From contig JAFPWY010000004.1 of assembly GCA_017412605.1 (NCBI GenBank), positions 124,001 to 188,000 on the forward strand: DNA of 64,000 nucleotides, given 5' to 3'. Numbering within the stretch: the stretch's first letter is position 1; the number at the start of each line of letters is the position of its first letter. The notes beneath the pieces were generated by a model, which was not told where the DNA came from, searched no databases, and saw only the letters and a program-made list of their open reading frames with translations. Both the position numbers and the translations under genes were made by a program. Source of the DNA: Fibrobacter sp. (GTDB lineage: Bacteria > Fibrobacterota > Fibrobacteria > Fibrobacterales > Fibrobacteraceae). This document shows, one piece after another, positions 34,916 through 47,332 of the stretch.

Positions 34916-36415
34916 TTGAAATTTTCCGACCTAAAAATCCTACCAGCATTGCTCCTGGCAACGGCTTCGTACGGGGCCTGGAGCACACAGGGGCTCGCTG
35001 ATTGCAGCGGGCTTTTTCTGTTGGACCAAAAGAACCAGAAAATCCAGGCACGAAGCTGTACAATCAAGGATTCCACACAAGTCAAAAACATCTCGGCCAT
35101 GGCCGGCTACACCCATGTCGGGATTGACCTGTACAAGAACCACATCGGCAAGGACGACCTGTATTCGTGGACAATAAAATCGGAGAATAGCGAAGACATC
35201 GGCTATGCCGCGGTGCAGGCGGATTTCAGGTACCTGGATTTCAGGATTGACGTTTACTCGTTCCCGTTTTTCATCGCCTCCACGAACTGGTACATGCCGG
35301 ATTCCATCGTCTTTGCCGGAGCCTCCTTTGGCCAAGGCGAATTCAGTTTTCTCGACTTTTCATGGGTTTCGGCATCGAATCTGAGCGTCATCCCGAACAT
35401 CAACGCCACTTTTTCCGACAAGCCCCACTACAGGCAATTTGACATCGGAACAAAAATCCAGAACCACACAGCAAGATTCAACTTTCTCTACGGGGATACA
35501 GACCCGTCCACCGAGGATGCCGGCTACATTTTCAGCGACTCGTCCCATTTTTGGGCGATAAACTCAAACTATACCTATTCAGGCACAGCCAATACCGCAT
35601 CCCTGCTCTACACCTACTTGACTGCCGACGTCAATGCCTTCGGGTTGCTACGGGAGAACAACAGCGTAAAACGGTTCTTCTTTTTACCCGCAGGTATCGA
35701 CATCAACATGTTAAAAGCGGATTTCAGGCACCTATTCGGAAACAATCCCCAAACTGCGTCAGCCTTCTCGGCAAGGGCAATCATCCTTGACCTCAAGCTA
35801 GCCCTCCTGTGGGACGACAGACGCTTCTACGAAACGCTCGCCCCGAACCGCGCCCTGACCAGCTCGATTATCAAGACGCTCTCCTTCAGCGTCTACAATC
35901 GGTCCTTCCGCATTTACGGGACGGCAGAAGCTGTCGTGCTCGATGCCGGACTCGGCTACGAATGGAATCGCAGGATCGGCATGTTCCGCTTAAAGCCCAA
36001 CATCTTTGCCGACTTTTTCTATGCGAAAGCCGACATCGACCTGCGGAACCGCACCGAGACTTCAAACATGTTTTACTCGGAGCACACCACGGACACCCTC
36101 ATATGGGAACTCGGCGTCGCCGGATCCCTTGTAAACCTCGGCTTGTCGCTCGAAACCCCGAAGCATTTTTTCGCGGCCGTGAACATATACCAGGTAGTCC
36201 CCTTCTACTTTAACCTGAAGACTCCCTTCCACAAGGAAACTCCGGAAGAGGAGATTCCCCCTGGACCCGACCAGCCGCCTCCCGGACCCGACCAACCGAT
36301 CCCCGATATTCCCGAAGAAACACCCCCAAAGAGCAGAACTACCTTAAAAAGCATCTTTTCAGGGGCATTTCGCAATGGATTTGCGATTAATGCCCAAATT
36401 GGCCTACGTTTTTAA
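34916..36415 (+). CDS. Outer-membrane barrel-like protein, unknown
   Basis: 499 residues from a TTG at 34916 with AAAAGG 5 bp upstream. Short signal peptide ('ILPALLLATASYGAWS'), then many amphipathic strands and a C-terminal 'AQIGLRF', a barrel-type end. Near the C-terminus is a proline-rich stretch with two 'PPGPDQP' copies, a flexible periplasmic or surface loop. Partner of the upstream lipoprotein by position. No family recognised. Confidence 0.65.
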   Translation: MKFSDLKILPALLLATASYGAWSTQGLADCSGLFLLDQKNQKIQARSCTIKDSTQVKNISAMAGYTHVGIDLYKNHIGKDDLYSWTIKSENSEDIGYAAVQADFRYLDFRIDVYSFPFFIASTNWYMPDSIVFAGASFGQGEFSFLDFSWVSASNLSVIPNINATFSDKPHYRQFDIGTKIQNHTARFNFLYGDTDPSTEDAGYIFSDSSHFWAINSNYTYSGTANTASLLYTYLTADVNAFGLLRENNSVKRFFFLPAGIDINMLKADFRHLFGNNPQTASAFSARAIILDLKLALLWDDRRFYETLAPNRALTSSIIKTLSFSVYNRSFRIYGTAEAVVLDAGLGYEWNRRIGMFRLKPNIFADFFYAKADIDLRNRTETSNMFYSEHTTDTLIWELGVAGSLVNLGLSLETPKHFFAAVNIYQVVPFYFNLKTPFHKETPEEEIPPGPDQPPPGPDQPIPDIPEETPPKSRTTLKSIFSGAFRNGFAINAQIGLRF

Positions 36416-36464
36416 TAGGAATTTACTATATTTATGCACGTATTAGAATATTTGCATAAACCAA

Positions 36465-36480
36465 GGCTGGCAGTCCAGCC
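36465..36480 (+). promoter_or_regulatory. Hairpin in the metF leader
   Basis: GGCTGG-CAGT-CCAGCC, a perfect 6-bp stem with a 4-base loop, 32 bp before the metF ATG in a 97-bp leader. It could be an RNA control element for the methionine genes or a protein site; it does not match a riboswitch class known to me. Confidence 0.35.
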
Positions 36481-36512
36481 CCACACATAAGAGTTTTGAC
36501 CCGCGAGGTGAT

Positions 36513-37403
36513 ATGAAAATCGTCGATATCCTGAAGCAAGACAAGATAAGTCTTTCGTTCGAAGTGTTCCCGCCCAAGAAGGAAACAAGCTTCGAAAGCG
36601 TGAAAACCGCCACCGAATCCATCGCGGCCCTTGGCCCCGCCTTCATGAGCGTCACCTACGGCGCAGGCGGCGGCGTGAGCCACTATACCCTCGATATTGC
36701 GAAAAACCTCAAGCAGAAGTTCGGCATCCCGATGCTTGCGCACCTGACCTGCGTTTCCAGCAGCAAGGACACCGTCCACCAACGCATCGAAGAAATGAAG
36801 GCCGCGGGCATCAAGAACGTGATGGCTCTCCGCGGCGACCTCACCCCGGAACTTCTCGAAAAGGGGCGCGAAAACTGCGACTACCATTACGCCGTGGAAC
36901 TCATCCGCGAACTCAAGGAAAGTGATTCCGACTTCTGTATCGGTGCGGCCTGCTACCCCGAGAAGCACCCCGAAAGTGCAAACCAGGCCGAAGACATCAA
37001 GCATCTCAAGGAAAAGGTCGATGCAGGCGCTGACTTCCTCACCACGCAGATGGTCTTCGACAACAACCTGTTCTTCAGCTTCCTCTACAAGCTGCGCGAC
37101 GCGGGCGTGAACTGCCCCGTGCTCCCCGGCATCATGCCCATCACGAATGCAAACCAGGTAGAACGCGCCATCAAGCTTTCCGGTTCCTTCATGCCGCAGC
37201 GTTTCAAGTCGCTCGTCGATAAGTTCGGTAGCGACCCCGAAGCCATGAAGCAGGCAGGCATCATCTATGCGAGCGACCAGATTATCGACCTGTACGCCAA
37301 CGGCATTACAAACGTACACGTCTACTCGATGAACAAGCCCGACGTGGCAGAAGGCATCCTCCGGAATGTTTCCGCCATCCTCGGAAAGAATTTTTCCGCA
37401 TAA
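36513..37403 (+). CDS. metF: 5,10-methylenetetrahydrofolate reductase
   Basis: 296-residue FAD TIM-barrel enzyme that makes 5-methyl-tetrahydrofolate, the methyl donor for methionine synthase. Motifs 'SLSFEVFPPKKE' at the N-terminus (catalytic Glu), 'SVTYGAGGGV', 'HLTCVSSSKD', 'NVMALRGDLTPE' and 'FLTTQMVFDN' are present, and the length is right. GAGGTGAT precedes the ATG. It is followed 46 bp later by metH, which uses its product. Confidence 0.97.
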   Translation: MKIVDILKQDKISLSFEVFPPKKETSFESVKTATESIAALGPAFMSVTYGAGGGVSHYTLDIAKNLKQKFGIPMLAHLTCVSSSKDTVHQRIEEMKAAGIKNVMALRGDLTPELLEKGRENCDYHYAVELIRELKESDSDFCIGAACYPEKHPESANQAEDIKHLKEKVDAGADFLTTQMVFDNNLFFSFLYKLRDAGVNCPVLPGIMPITNANQVERAIKLSGSFMPQRFKSLVDKFGSDPEAMKQAGIIYASDQIIDLYANGITNVHVYSMNKPDVAEGILRNVSAILGKNFSA

Positions 37404-37449
37404 CGCTCAAACAGAAAGAATCCGGGACTAACCCCACCAGGCAAACAAG

Positions 37450-41094
<3,645 letters not shown>

Positions 41095-41137
41095 ACAAAA
41101 ATCGGTCTCATTCTGATTTTTTTCTACCTTTCTTTTC

Positions 41138-42190
41138 ATGATTAAATCGCAAGTTATTGTGCATCCTTACGGCATGGCGCAATCGGATTGGGTCCGTTGC
41201 ATTTCTCCTCTGACTCAATTTATGGGGGGGAATGATTTTGAAATCATACCCTCGATTACGCAAATCATCTGCAACAACAAAGACGCGCTCAACCAGACAA
41301 GGGCGGTGATTTTGCAAAAGCCGACGGCTCCGGGACGTGCGCAAATAGCGCTGTTCTATTCGAAGCTCAAGAAGGAATGCGGGTTCAAGTTGGTAACGGA
41401 CTTGGACGATTTGCAGTGGGACCTTTCACCCGTCATAGCGTCATATGCGAAGCAGATTCCGAATCACGACCAGATGATGATAACGAGTCTCAAGCAGGTG
41501 CTGCCGGTTTTCGACGTAGTGGTCTGCTCGACACGTTACCTCGCCAGCCGCATCAAGTCCGACCTCGGCATAAACGCGGTCGTAATGCCTAACGGGATTT
41601 CCAAATCACTGTTCGGGATGGGACAGAGAACATCTGCGTTCACGGGGAGACCCAAGGTGATGTATGCCGGCAGTCGTGGACATTTCACGAGCGAAATTCC
41701 AGGTGACTTCGAAGGCGCATGGATTCCATGGATTCGCAAGCACATCGAAGACGGAAGCATTGACTTTCAGATTTTCGGCGAGCCGGATTTTTTGAGCGAT
41801 CTTGAAGGGAAATACACAAAGATCCCTTACACGAATTTTTTCCAGTTTGCATCGACAGTCGCAAGTTACAAGCCCGACTTTTACATCACTCCACTTGCAA
41901 ACAACAACTTCAACAAGGCAAAGAGCGACCTGAAGCTCAAGGAAGCGGCAGCACTCGGAGCCGTCTTTATCGGAAGCGACTTTGCCGGAAGTCCGTACAG
42001 CTACGCCCCGAAGGAACAGCTGGTCGGCATAAACGCAACCGTCGAAGAACTTGACTCCATTTTCGCGAAACTCTGTGAACCGGAAAATTTCATGAAAGCC
42101 CTTAACTGGCAGTACCAGGCAATGGCCGAAAAGCACTGGGCACACGAAGATCCGGAATACCAGAAAAAATTCGTCGCGACCTACTTGTAG
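41138..42190 (+). CDS. GT4-like glycosyltransferase
   Basis: 350 residues of GT-B type. 'FKLVTDLDDLQWDL' resembles the 'D-x-DD' motif of a GT4 subgroup found with surface polysaccharide and phage-like genes. 'NAVVMPNGISKSLF' and 'VMYAGSRGHFTSEI' mark the linker, and 'LKLKEAAALGAVFIGS' the donor site, where the second Glu of the usual E-x7-E is not obvious. Stands alone between metH and the DppF-type gene; the acceptor is unknown. No ribosome-binding site is evident. Confidence 0.7.
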   Translation: MIKSQVIVHPYGMAQSDWVRCISPLTQFMGGNDFEIIPSITQIICNNKDALNQTRAVILQKPTAPGRAQIALFYSKLKKECGFKLVTDLDDLQWDLSPVIASYAKQIPNHDQMMITSLKQVLPVFDVVVCSTRYLASRIKSDLGINAVVMPNGISKSLFGMGQRTSAFTGRPKVMYAGSRGHFTSEIPGDFEGAWIPWIRKHIEDGSIDFQIFGEPDFLSDLEGKYTKIPYTNFFQFASTVASYKPDFYITPLANNNFNKAKSDLKLKEAAALGAVFIGSDFAGSPYSYAPKEQLVGINATVEELDSIFAKLCEPENFMKALNWQYQAMAEKHWAHEDPEYQKKFVATYL

Positions 42191-42225
42191 TCTTCAATAG
42201 TTGCCTGAAGCTTGTCGGGTTCGCC

Positions 42226-43047
42226 CTACCGGCGAATTACCGGCACGCTCGCAAGCAGTTTCTGCGTGTACTCGTGCTGCGGGTTCGCGAGGACCTTGTC
42301 GGCATCTCCGCGCTCCACGACCTTCCCGAAGTACATGACCAGCACCTCGTCGCTGAGGGCACGAACCACTTGCATGTCGTGACTGATGAACAGGATACTC
42401 AAGCCGAGATCGTTACGCAGGTCATCCAGCAAGTGCAAAATTTGAGCCTGCACCGAGACATCGAGCGCGCTTGTCACTTCGTCACAGAGCAAAATCTTCG
42501 GCTCGACCATCAGGCTACGAGCGATGCAGAGCCTCTGGCGCTGGCCACCGGAAAATTCATGCGGGAACTTGTCGAGCGCCCCATCCGGAATGGACACACG
42601 CTCCAAGAGGCGTTTTGCGCGAGTCCTCGCTTCATCAAAAGGCACTCCCCTCGCAACAAGAGGGGCTGTCAAAATTTCCACTACAGTCTGGCGCGGGTTA
42701 AGACTGCTGAAGGGGTCCTGAAACACCATCTGGACCAGGTCACAGACACGCTTGCCCCCGGAAATTTTCCCATCGACCACCGGATTGCCAAACAGCTTGT
42801 AGTCTACAAACGCTGCCGGGACCAGCCCGACAAGCGATTTCACGAGCGTGGACTTACCGCAGCCGGACTCGCCCACGATACTCAGTATTTTCCCCTGCGG
42901 GAGAACAAAGGACACATCATTGACTGCAGTAAAGTAGTCCCGAACCTTACCCAGCACACCACCGCGGACCGGGAAACGGACCGTCAGTCCGTTCACCTCG
43001 ATAGCGGGAATATTCTGTTCCTGCAACATTGGGTCCGTATCATGCAT
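42226..43047 (-). CDS. ABC transporter ATP-binding protein, DppF/OppF type
   Basis: 273 residues from the ATG at 43047, which overlaps xseB by 8 bp; the frame is open further upstream, but that stretch is Arg-rich and unlike the family. Walker A 'GESGCGKSTL', Q-loop 'MVFQDPFSSLNPRQT', signature 'FSGGQRQRL', Walker B 'ILLCDEVTSALD' and H-loop 'LFISHDMQV' are intact. The 'DPFSSLNPR' Q-loop is typical of oligopeptide/dipeptide importers. No permease or binding protein is nearby, so it must serve a complex encoded elsewhere. Confidence 0.88.
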   Translation of the reverse strand: MHDTDPMLQEQNIPAIEVNGLTVRFPVRGGVLGKVRDYFTAVNDVSFVLPQGKILSIVGESGCGKSTLVKSLVGLVPAAFVDYKLFGNPVVDGKISGGKRVCDLVQMVFQDPFSSLNPRQTVVEILTAPLVARGVPFDEARTRAKRLLERVSIPDGALDKFPHEFSGGQRQRLCIARSLMVEPKILLCDEVTSALDVSVQAQILHLLDDLRNDLGLSILFISHDMQVVRALSDEVLVMYFGKVVERGDADKVLANPQHEYTQKLLASVPVIRR

Positions 43048-43252
43048 CGGCTTCACCGTCCAGGCTAGCCAGGGCCTCCTGCACATTCTTCTCGGTCGCA
43101 AGCAGAATCTGGCGGCACTTGCGCAGCAGTTCCGTGGCTTCTTGCACCTGCCCAGCCAGTTCGTCTATTTCCATTTCGGAGTTATCGATTCTTGACAAAA
43201 TCTCCTCAAGACGAGCCATTGCGTTTTTATATTCAAAATTTTCGGTACTCAT
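43040..43252 (-). CDS. xseB: Exodeoxyribonuclease VII small subunit
   Basis: 70 residues, a two-helix protein with the family layout 'FEYKNAMARLEEILSRIDNS' then 'LRKCRQILLATEKNVQE'. It binds several copies per XseA to form exonuclease VII, which degrades single-stranded DNA. xseA is not in the window. It starts 30 bp from a divergent lipoprotein operon and overlaps the downstream ATPase gene. Confidence 0.9.
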   Translation of the reverse strand: MSTENFEYKNAMARLEEILSRIDNSEMEIDELAGQVQEATELLRKCRQILLATEKNVQEALASLDGEADA

Positions 43253-43278
43253 GTTTTAGAATATAGTTACATTTGTAT

Positions 43279-43986
43279 ATGATGGTATTGAATAAGACCT
43301 ACATATCGAGAATTCTTTCATCTTTGGCCATGCTATCCGCCGGCATCGTTCTTTCGGCATGCTTCGAGATACCTAGCAAGCCGAACGAAAAAGAGAGCGT
43401 AAAAAGCATTTCCGTCTATGTGAAGCAGGACGGAGTTATCGACTCGACATTGTTAAAGATTCATCCACAGGACCCTGCGGAAATTTCTGTAACAGTCCAC
43501 CCGAATGAGTATTCCGATGAGCTAGAGTTCAACTGGTACCGGGAAGAGGATGGCCGCAAAGCCACCCGACTCGGGGACGGCACCAAATTCCATATCAATA
43601 AAAACGCATCGGCCAGCAGTCTACCGAACAAGCTGGTCGCAACAGATGCCGAAGGAAACTCCCTTGTTTCAAGATTCGACATCATCATAAACTCGCCCCC
43701 CAAGATTGACTCGATCATCAAGCCCCAGCCATCCGACACCCTTTATGGCAACGAAAATACATCATTCCTGTTTGAATGGATTTCGCACGATCGGGACAAC
43801 GAAGAATTTTCGCACACCATACTGTTAGACGGAAAGGCTTACGCCGTAGGAGACTTTTCCAGCATCCGGCAGTCGGGATTTGAAAAAGGGGAACACACTT
43901 TCCAGGTCATCGTCATCGACAATTATGGCGACAGCGACTCCTCCGAAGTCATTGACTTTCTCGTTATGAACAAGGGGGACAAATGA
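43279..43986 (+). CDS. Lipoprotein with Ig-like repeats
   Basis: About 235 residues; lipobox 'LSAC' (about C28). The start is uncertain: ATG at 43279 or 43282, or TTG at 43273, none with a clear ribosome-binding site. The mature part contains two beta-sandwich-like stretches, the second around 'NTSFLFEWISHDRDNEEFSH', like PKD/fibronectin type III folds in surface proteins. First gene of a five- or six-gene set; the stop overlaps the next ATG (ATGA). Confidence 0.72.
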   Translation: MMVLNKTYISRILSSLAMLSAGIVLSACFEIPSKPNEKESVKSISVYVKQDGVIDSTLLKIHPQDPAEISVTVHPNEYSDELEFNWYREEDGRKATRLGDGTKFHINKNASASSLPNKLVATDAEGNSLVSRFDIIINSPPKIDSIIKPQPSDTLYGNENTSFLFEWISHDRDNEEFSHTILLDGKAYAVGDFSSIRQSGFEKGEHTFQVIVIDNYGDSDSSEVIDFLVMNKGDK

Positions 43987-45932
43987 TTAAGCGGATTCAT
44001 ACATTTGCCCTGACTATTCTTGTGGTCATATTGTCAGTCATGTTTAGCGCATGCACTGATTCGGACAATCTCGTCTTTGACGAAGACAACACCAGTCCCA
44101 TATCCGTAAGCGCCTTCATGGCGAAATCCTTTGATTCCACTGCGATAAAGGTCAAGTCCGACACCATCATCCATGGTGATTCCATCCTATTCATCGCAAA
44201 CATCTATCCTTCGAGATCCATCCGGATTCGCAACAGCTATTGGCTGTTGGACAACAAGTTCTACGCATCCGAATTCAATGTTCACGATGCAATTCCCTTA
44301 TCGGGTGAGCACGAAATCGTCTTTGTCCTTATCACCTACTTCGGGGACACACTGACCGACACGCTTCACCTGTGGATTTCTTCGCCCCCCATCCTCGACA
44401 GCAAGAAATATATTCCCGCCAACGGATCGCAGAACATTCCGCCGCAAGAGGACATGCAGTTTGTCTGGAGCGCCTACGACATTGATTCCATCTGCGCCCT
44501 GTATTACCATTTCACACTGGTGAATCTCTTGGACGAGGAAAACAGCGAACCGAACCTGATAGACACCATTATCAGCACCCCCTATTTCAACATGAACCGA
44601 GAGCTTAAGCCTCTATCGCAATATCGTTGGACAGTCCAAGCCTACAACGAATACAACGTTCCATCAACGACTACAATCAGCAGTTCATTCACCACGAGTG
44701 GAATCGGAGACGAGGGTGCAATTGCCGGAAAGCTCAAAATGTCCAACGAGGACCTTTTTACAGACATTGACTTGATTGTCCTGGACAAGCAAAAGAAACC
44801 GACAAACATCAAGACCTCCATAGAGAAGACCCCAACAAACGGATTGTTCGAAATCAAGCCTTTGCCCCCCGGAAAATACAACATCACAGCCCAATGCAAA
44901 AAAGGCAAGGACTTCGTTGCCGACACCATCCAAGCGACAGTCAATGCAGGCCAGATAACCACAATTGGCACTTTATACATGGCCGACAAGACTCCCCCGA
45001 CAATCCAATCCGAAGCCGGCACGGACACACTCGACTTTGCAGACACGCTCAGATTCATTATTACCGATGGTGGCGCAAAGAACGCAATCGGCAGCACGAC
45101 CGTCTATATCGGCAACCGAAAGGTTACGCAATACATCACCGAAACTCAGAAATTGATTGTTCCCACAGTCGAAGAGGACCGCACATGGGTTCCGCAGTTC
45201 GTCACCATCATCACAACAGATGACAGCGGCAACACCACCACAAAGTCGTTCGTTTTGCGGCCCAGCATACTCTGGTTCGATACAAACCACGACACAACGA
45301 TCTCCAGACAATCCAACATCACCATTTTCATCGACGACCACAACCCGTACAGCTTTAAACTAGGTTCAGTCAAGATCAACCCGAACGGAGACGTTAAGGG
45401 AACCATCACCTTGGATGCCGAAGGCGAGACATCCATCAAGTACGAGATGGAAGGCGAAGCTTTCTTTAAAAACAAACAGGAAGTGGTCACGACCGTATTC
45501 TACACCAACGGAATCAGCCAATCCAGGTCATGGACGATTACGCTCAACGAGCCCCCAGTCATGAGTTACGAAAACAACTGTTATAGTCCATGCAGTGGCG
45601 TTTCAACCTCATCGGTCCTATTCAGATGGTATCCAGCGGAAGACGCCGAAAAGGATTCTATCCTGTATAGACTCAACATCGCTCTTGCCTCCGACACCTC
45701 CTCGGACACAACTCACTACTACTACAGGTCCAAACACTTAAAGAGAACCCAACTCCTTCTCAAGGACTTACCCGAAGGAGCGCTATTCTGGTGGGTCGAA
45801 GCGGAAGACCCCTACGGAGGCAATTCCGGCGAGTGGTCTCACAAAGCGAAGTTATTCATCATGTCCGACGAAGACTACGAGAAGTTTATGCGCGCCGAGT
45901 CCGACAGCACTTCCACTCTGGAGGGACAATAA
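43983..45932 (+). CDS. Large lipoprotein with fibronectin/Ig-like repeats
   Basis: 649 residues; lipobox 'FSAC' (C24). Several beta-sandwich repeats: 'DMQFVWSAYDIDSICALYYH', a carboxypeptidase-regulatory-like piece 'GLFEIKPLPPGKYNITAQC', and 'SSVLFRWYPAEDAEKDSILY' with 'GALFWWVEAEDPYGG', both typical of fibronectin type III-like modules. It is exposed on the outer membrane by inference. Coupled at both ends (ATGA, TAATG). It shares style, not obvious identity, with the genes on either side. Confidence 0.75.
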   Translation: MIKRIHTFALTILVVILSVMFSACTDSDNLVFDEDNTSPISVSAFMAKSFDSTAIKVKSDTIIHGDSILFIANIYPSRSIRIRNSYWLLDNKFYASEFNVHDAIPLSGEHEIVFVLITYFGDTLTDTLHLWISSPPILDSKKYIPANGSQNIPPQEDMQFVWSAYDIDSICALYYHFTLVNLLDEENSEPNLIDTIISTPYFNMNRELKPLSQYRWTVQAYNEYNVPSTTTISSSFTTSGIGDEGAIAGKLKMSNEDLFTDIDLIVLDKQKKPTNIKTSIEKTPTNGLFEIKPLPPGKYNITAQCKKGKDFVADTIQATVNAGQITTIGTLYMADKTPPTIQSEAGTDTLDFADTLRFIITDGGAKNAIGSTTVYIGNRKVTQYITETQKLIVPTVEEDRTWVPQFVTIITTDDSGNTTTKSFVLRPSILWFDTNHDTTISRQSNITIFIDDHNPYSFKLGSVKINPNGDVKGTITLDAEGETSIKYEMEGEAFFKNKQEVVTTVFYTNGISQSRSWTITLNEPPVMSYENNCYSPCSGVSTSSVLFRWYPAEDAEKDSILYRLNIALASDTSSDTTHYYYRSKHLKRTQLLLKDLPEGALFWWVEAEDPYGGNSGEWSHKAKLFIMSDEDYEKFMRAESDSTSTLEGQ

Positions 45933-47332
45933 TGATGAAAAAATCCCGCCAGATTCTTTCGGCAATGGGCATCGTCCTATGCGCCTTCGCTTTTTCTTCT
46001 TGCGGTGACGAAGTCCGTTTCACCGACTCGCAGACAGATACGCTCGAGCAGAACATCTATATAGTTCCAGAAGGTGTTAATGGCGCCGTTCACTTGTTCT
46101 ACACACCGAAAAAGAAAGTTTTCCTAAATATAAACGAGAATGTCCGAATCCAGGCCGTCTACCAACTGAACGGCAACTTTTTGGACACGGATGTAGCAAC
46201 CAACTACTACCAGAGCCTGCTTTGGAATATAGACGGAAAAAAAATAAACATCCCCAACTTCCATCACTCATTCCATAATCCGGGAGAATACGATTGTATC
46301 TTGCAAACAGTCGACAATTTCGGAGACACCTTGAGCGATACGACAAAGATTTTTGTCGACACTCCATCTGAGATTTCGCTGACAAGCCCGCGAAACGGAT
46401 TCAATCAAATAGACCCGTTCTCAGATAAAAAGATTTCACTCCAGTGGGAAGTAACAGGAGTGGACCCCTGGGAATCGGCCTTCTGCGCAATATATGGTTC
46501 AAATTCAGAAAAAGATCTTTGGTCACATAAGATTGGCTCCGTAGCCTGCGATGACGATGTCAGCATCAAAGGACCGTTAGTCCCCGACAAGGACGAACTC
46601 GACGCTTTCAAAATTGACCTATCGAACAGTTCCATCACATACTACTGGGGTGTCATCATGACCGTGTACAACGGGAGCGAAGTCAAGGAAAAAGACACCT
46701 CGAATATATTCCACTTTTCCACCAGTCTGGTCGATACGGATTCATCAATATTGAGCATCCCTATCGCTTACAAGTTCTTCCAGGACAAGGTCCCACCAGA
46801 CACAAGAATCACCATTGTAAACATCAAGGGCGACACATTAAGCCAAATTTACAGCACAAGCAAAAAAACAACTGAATCCATAAAGCTTGCAGCGCAAACA
46901 GGCGTCATGGTATATGTGGAAGAAATGTATTTCGACGAATACAAGGCGGAATCCTTTACAGTAAACATTCCCGAGCATTCCGTAATCAACGCAGACACGG
47001 TGTTCTTCGAAGACAAGATTTCCCCGACCGTATGGCCCCTGAACTCGTACTATCTATCTGACGCTCCCATCACCTTCTCTATTCTGGACAAGGGAAGCGG
47101 AGTCGCCCCATCCAAGATAGACATTCACTTCGATGAGCCCAAGGAAATAAGATACACCTATTCAGATACGCGACTGGAAGTCTACGCCAACATTTCAAAG
47201 CCTATGAGGATTTACATCAGAGCCGCCGACAACGCCGGAAACCAGAGTGCTCCTCTTTTTTGGAATCTGAATCCTAAAAGCGATGCTATTTATATCGAAG
47301 GTCCCTTCATTAACAAGGAGGACCTAGAATGA
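45932..47332 (+). CDS. Lipoprotein with Ig-like repeats
   Basis: 466 residues from the ATG at 45932 (GGAGGG 6 bp upstream; overlaps the previous stop as TAATG); the frame extends upstream but that part is antisense-like Arg-rich sequence. Lipobox 'FSSC' (C24). Beta-rich throughout, with 'ISLQWEVTGVDPWESAFCAI' resembling the fibronectin-like module of the preceding protein and a final 'KPMRIYIRAADNAGNQSAPL' Ig-like strand pair. Function unknown; probably part of one surface complex. Confidence 0.72.
   Translation: MMKKSRQILSAMGIVLCAFAFSSCGDEVRFTDSQTDTLEQNIYIVPEGVNGAVHLFYTPKKKVFLNINENVRIQAVYQLNGNFLDTDVATNYYQSLLWNIDGKKINIPNFHHSFHNPGEYDCILQTVDNFGDTLSDTTKIFVDTPSEISLTSPRNGFNQIDPFSDKKISLQWEVTGVDPWESAFCAIYGSNSEKDLWSHKIGSVACDDDVSIKGPLVPDKDELDAFKIDLSNSSITYYWGVIMTVYNGSEVKEKDTSNIFHFSTSLVDTDSSILSIPIAYKFFQDKVPPDTRITIVNIKGDTLSQIYSTSKKTTESIKLAAQTGVMVYVEEMYFDEYKAESFTVNIPEHSVINADTVFFEDKISPTVWPLNSYYLSDAPITFSILDKGSGVAPSKIDIHFDEPKEIRYTYSDTRLEVYANISKPMRIYIRAADNAGNQSAPLFWNLNPKSDAIYIEGPFINKEDLE

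Noticed and set aside
33526..35100. A 524-codon minus-strand frame
   Set aside because: It crosses two plus-strand genes with good start signals and has no recognisable domain.
36416..36512. SAM or cobalamin riboswitch before metF-metH
   Set aside because: The 97-bp leader is too short and lacks the conserved core of the classes I know; only a single hairpin is supported.
45791..45931. N-terminal extension of the 466-residue lipoprotein
   Set aside because: Arg-rich and out of phase with the preceding gene; the true ATG has GGAGGG and gives a normal lipoprotein signal.
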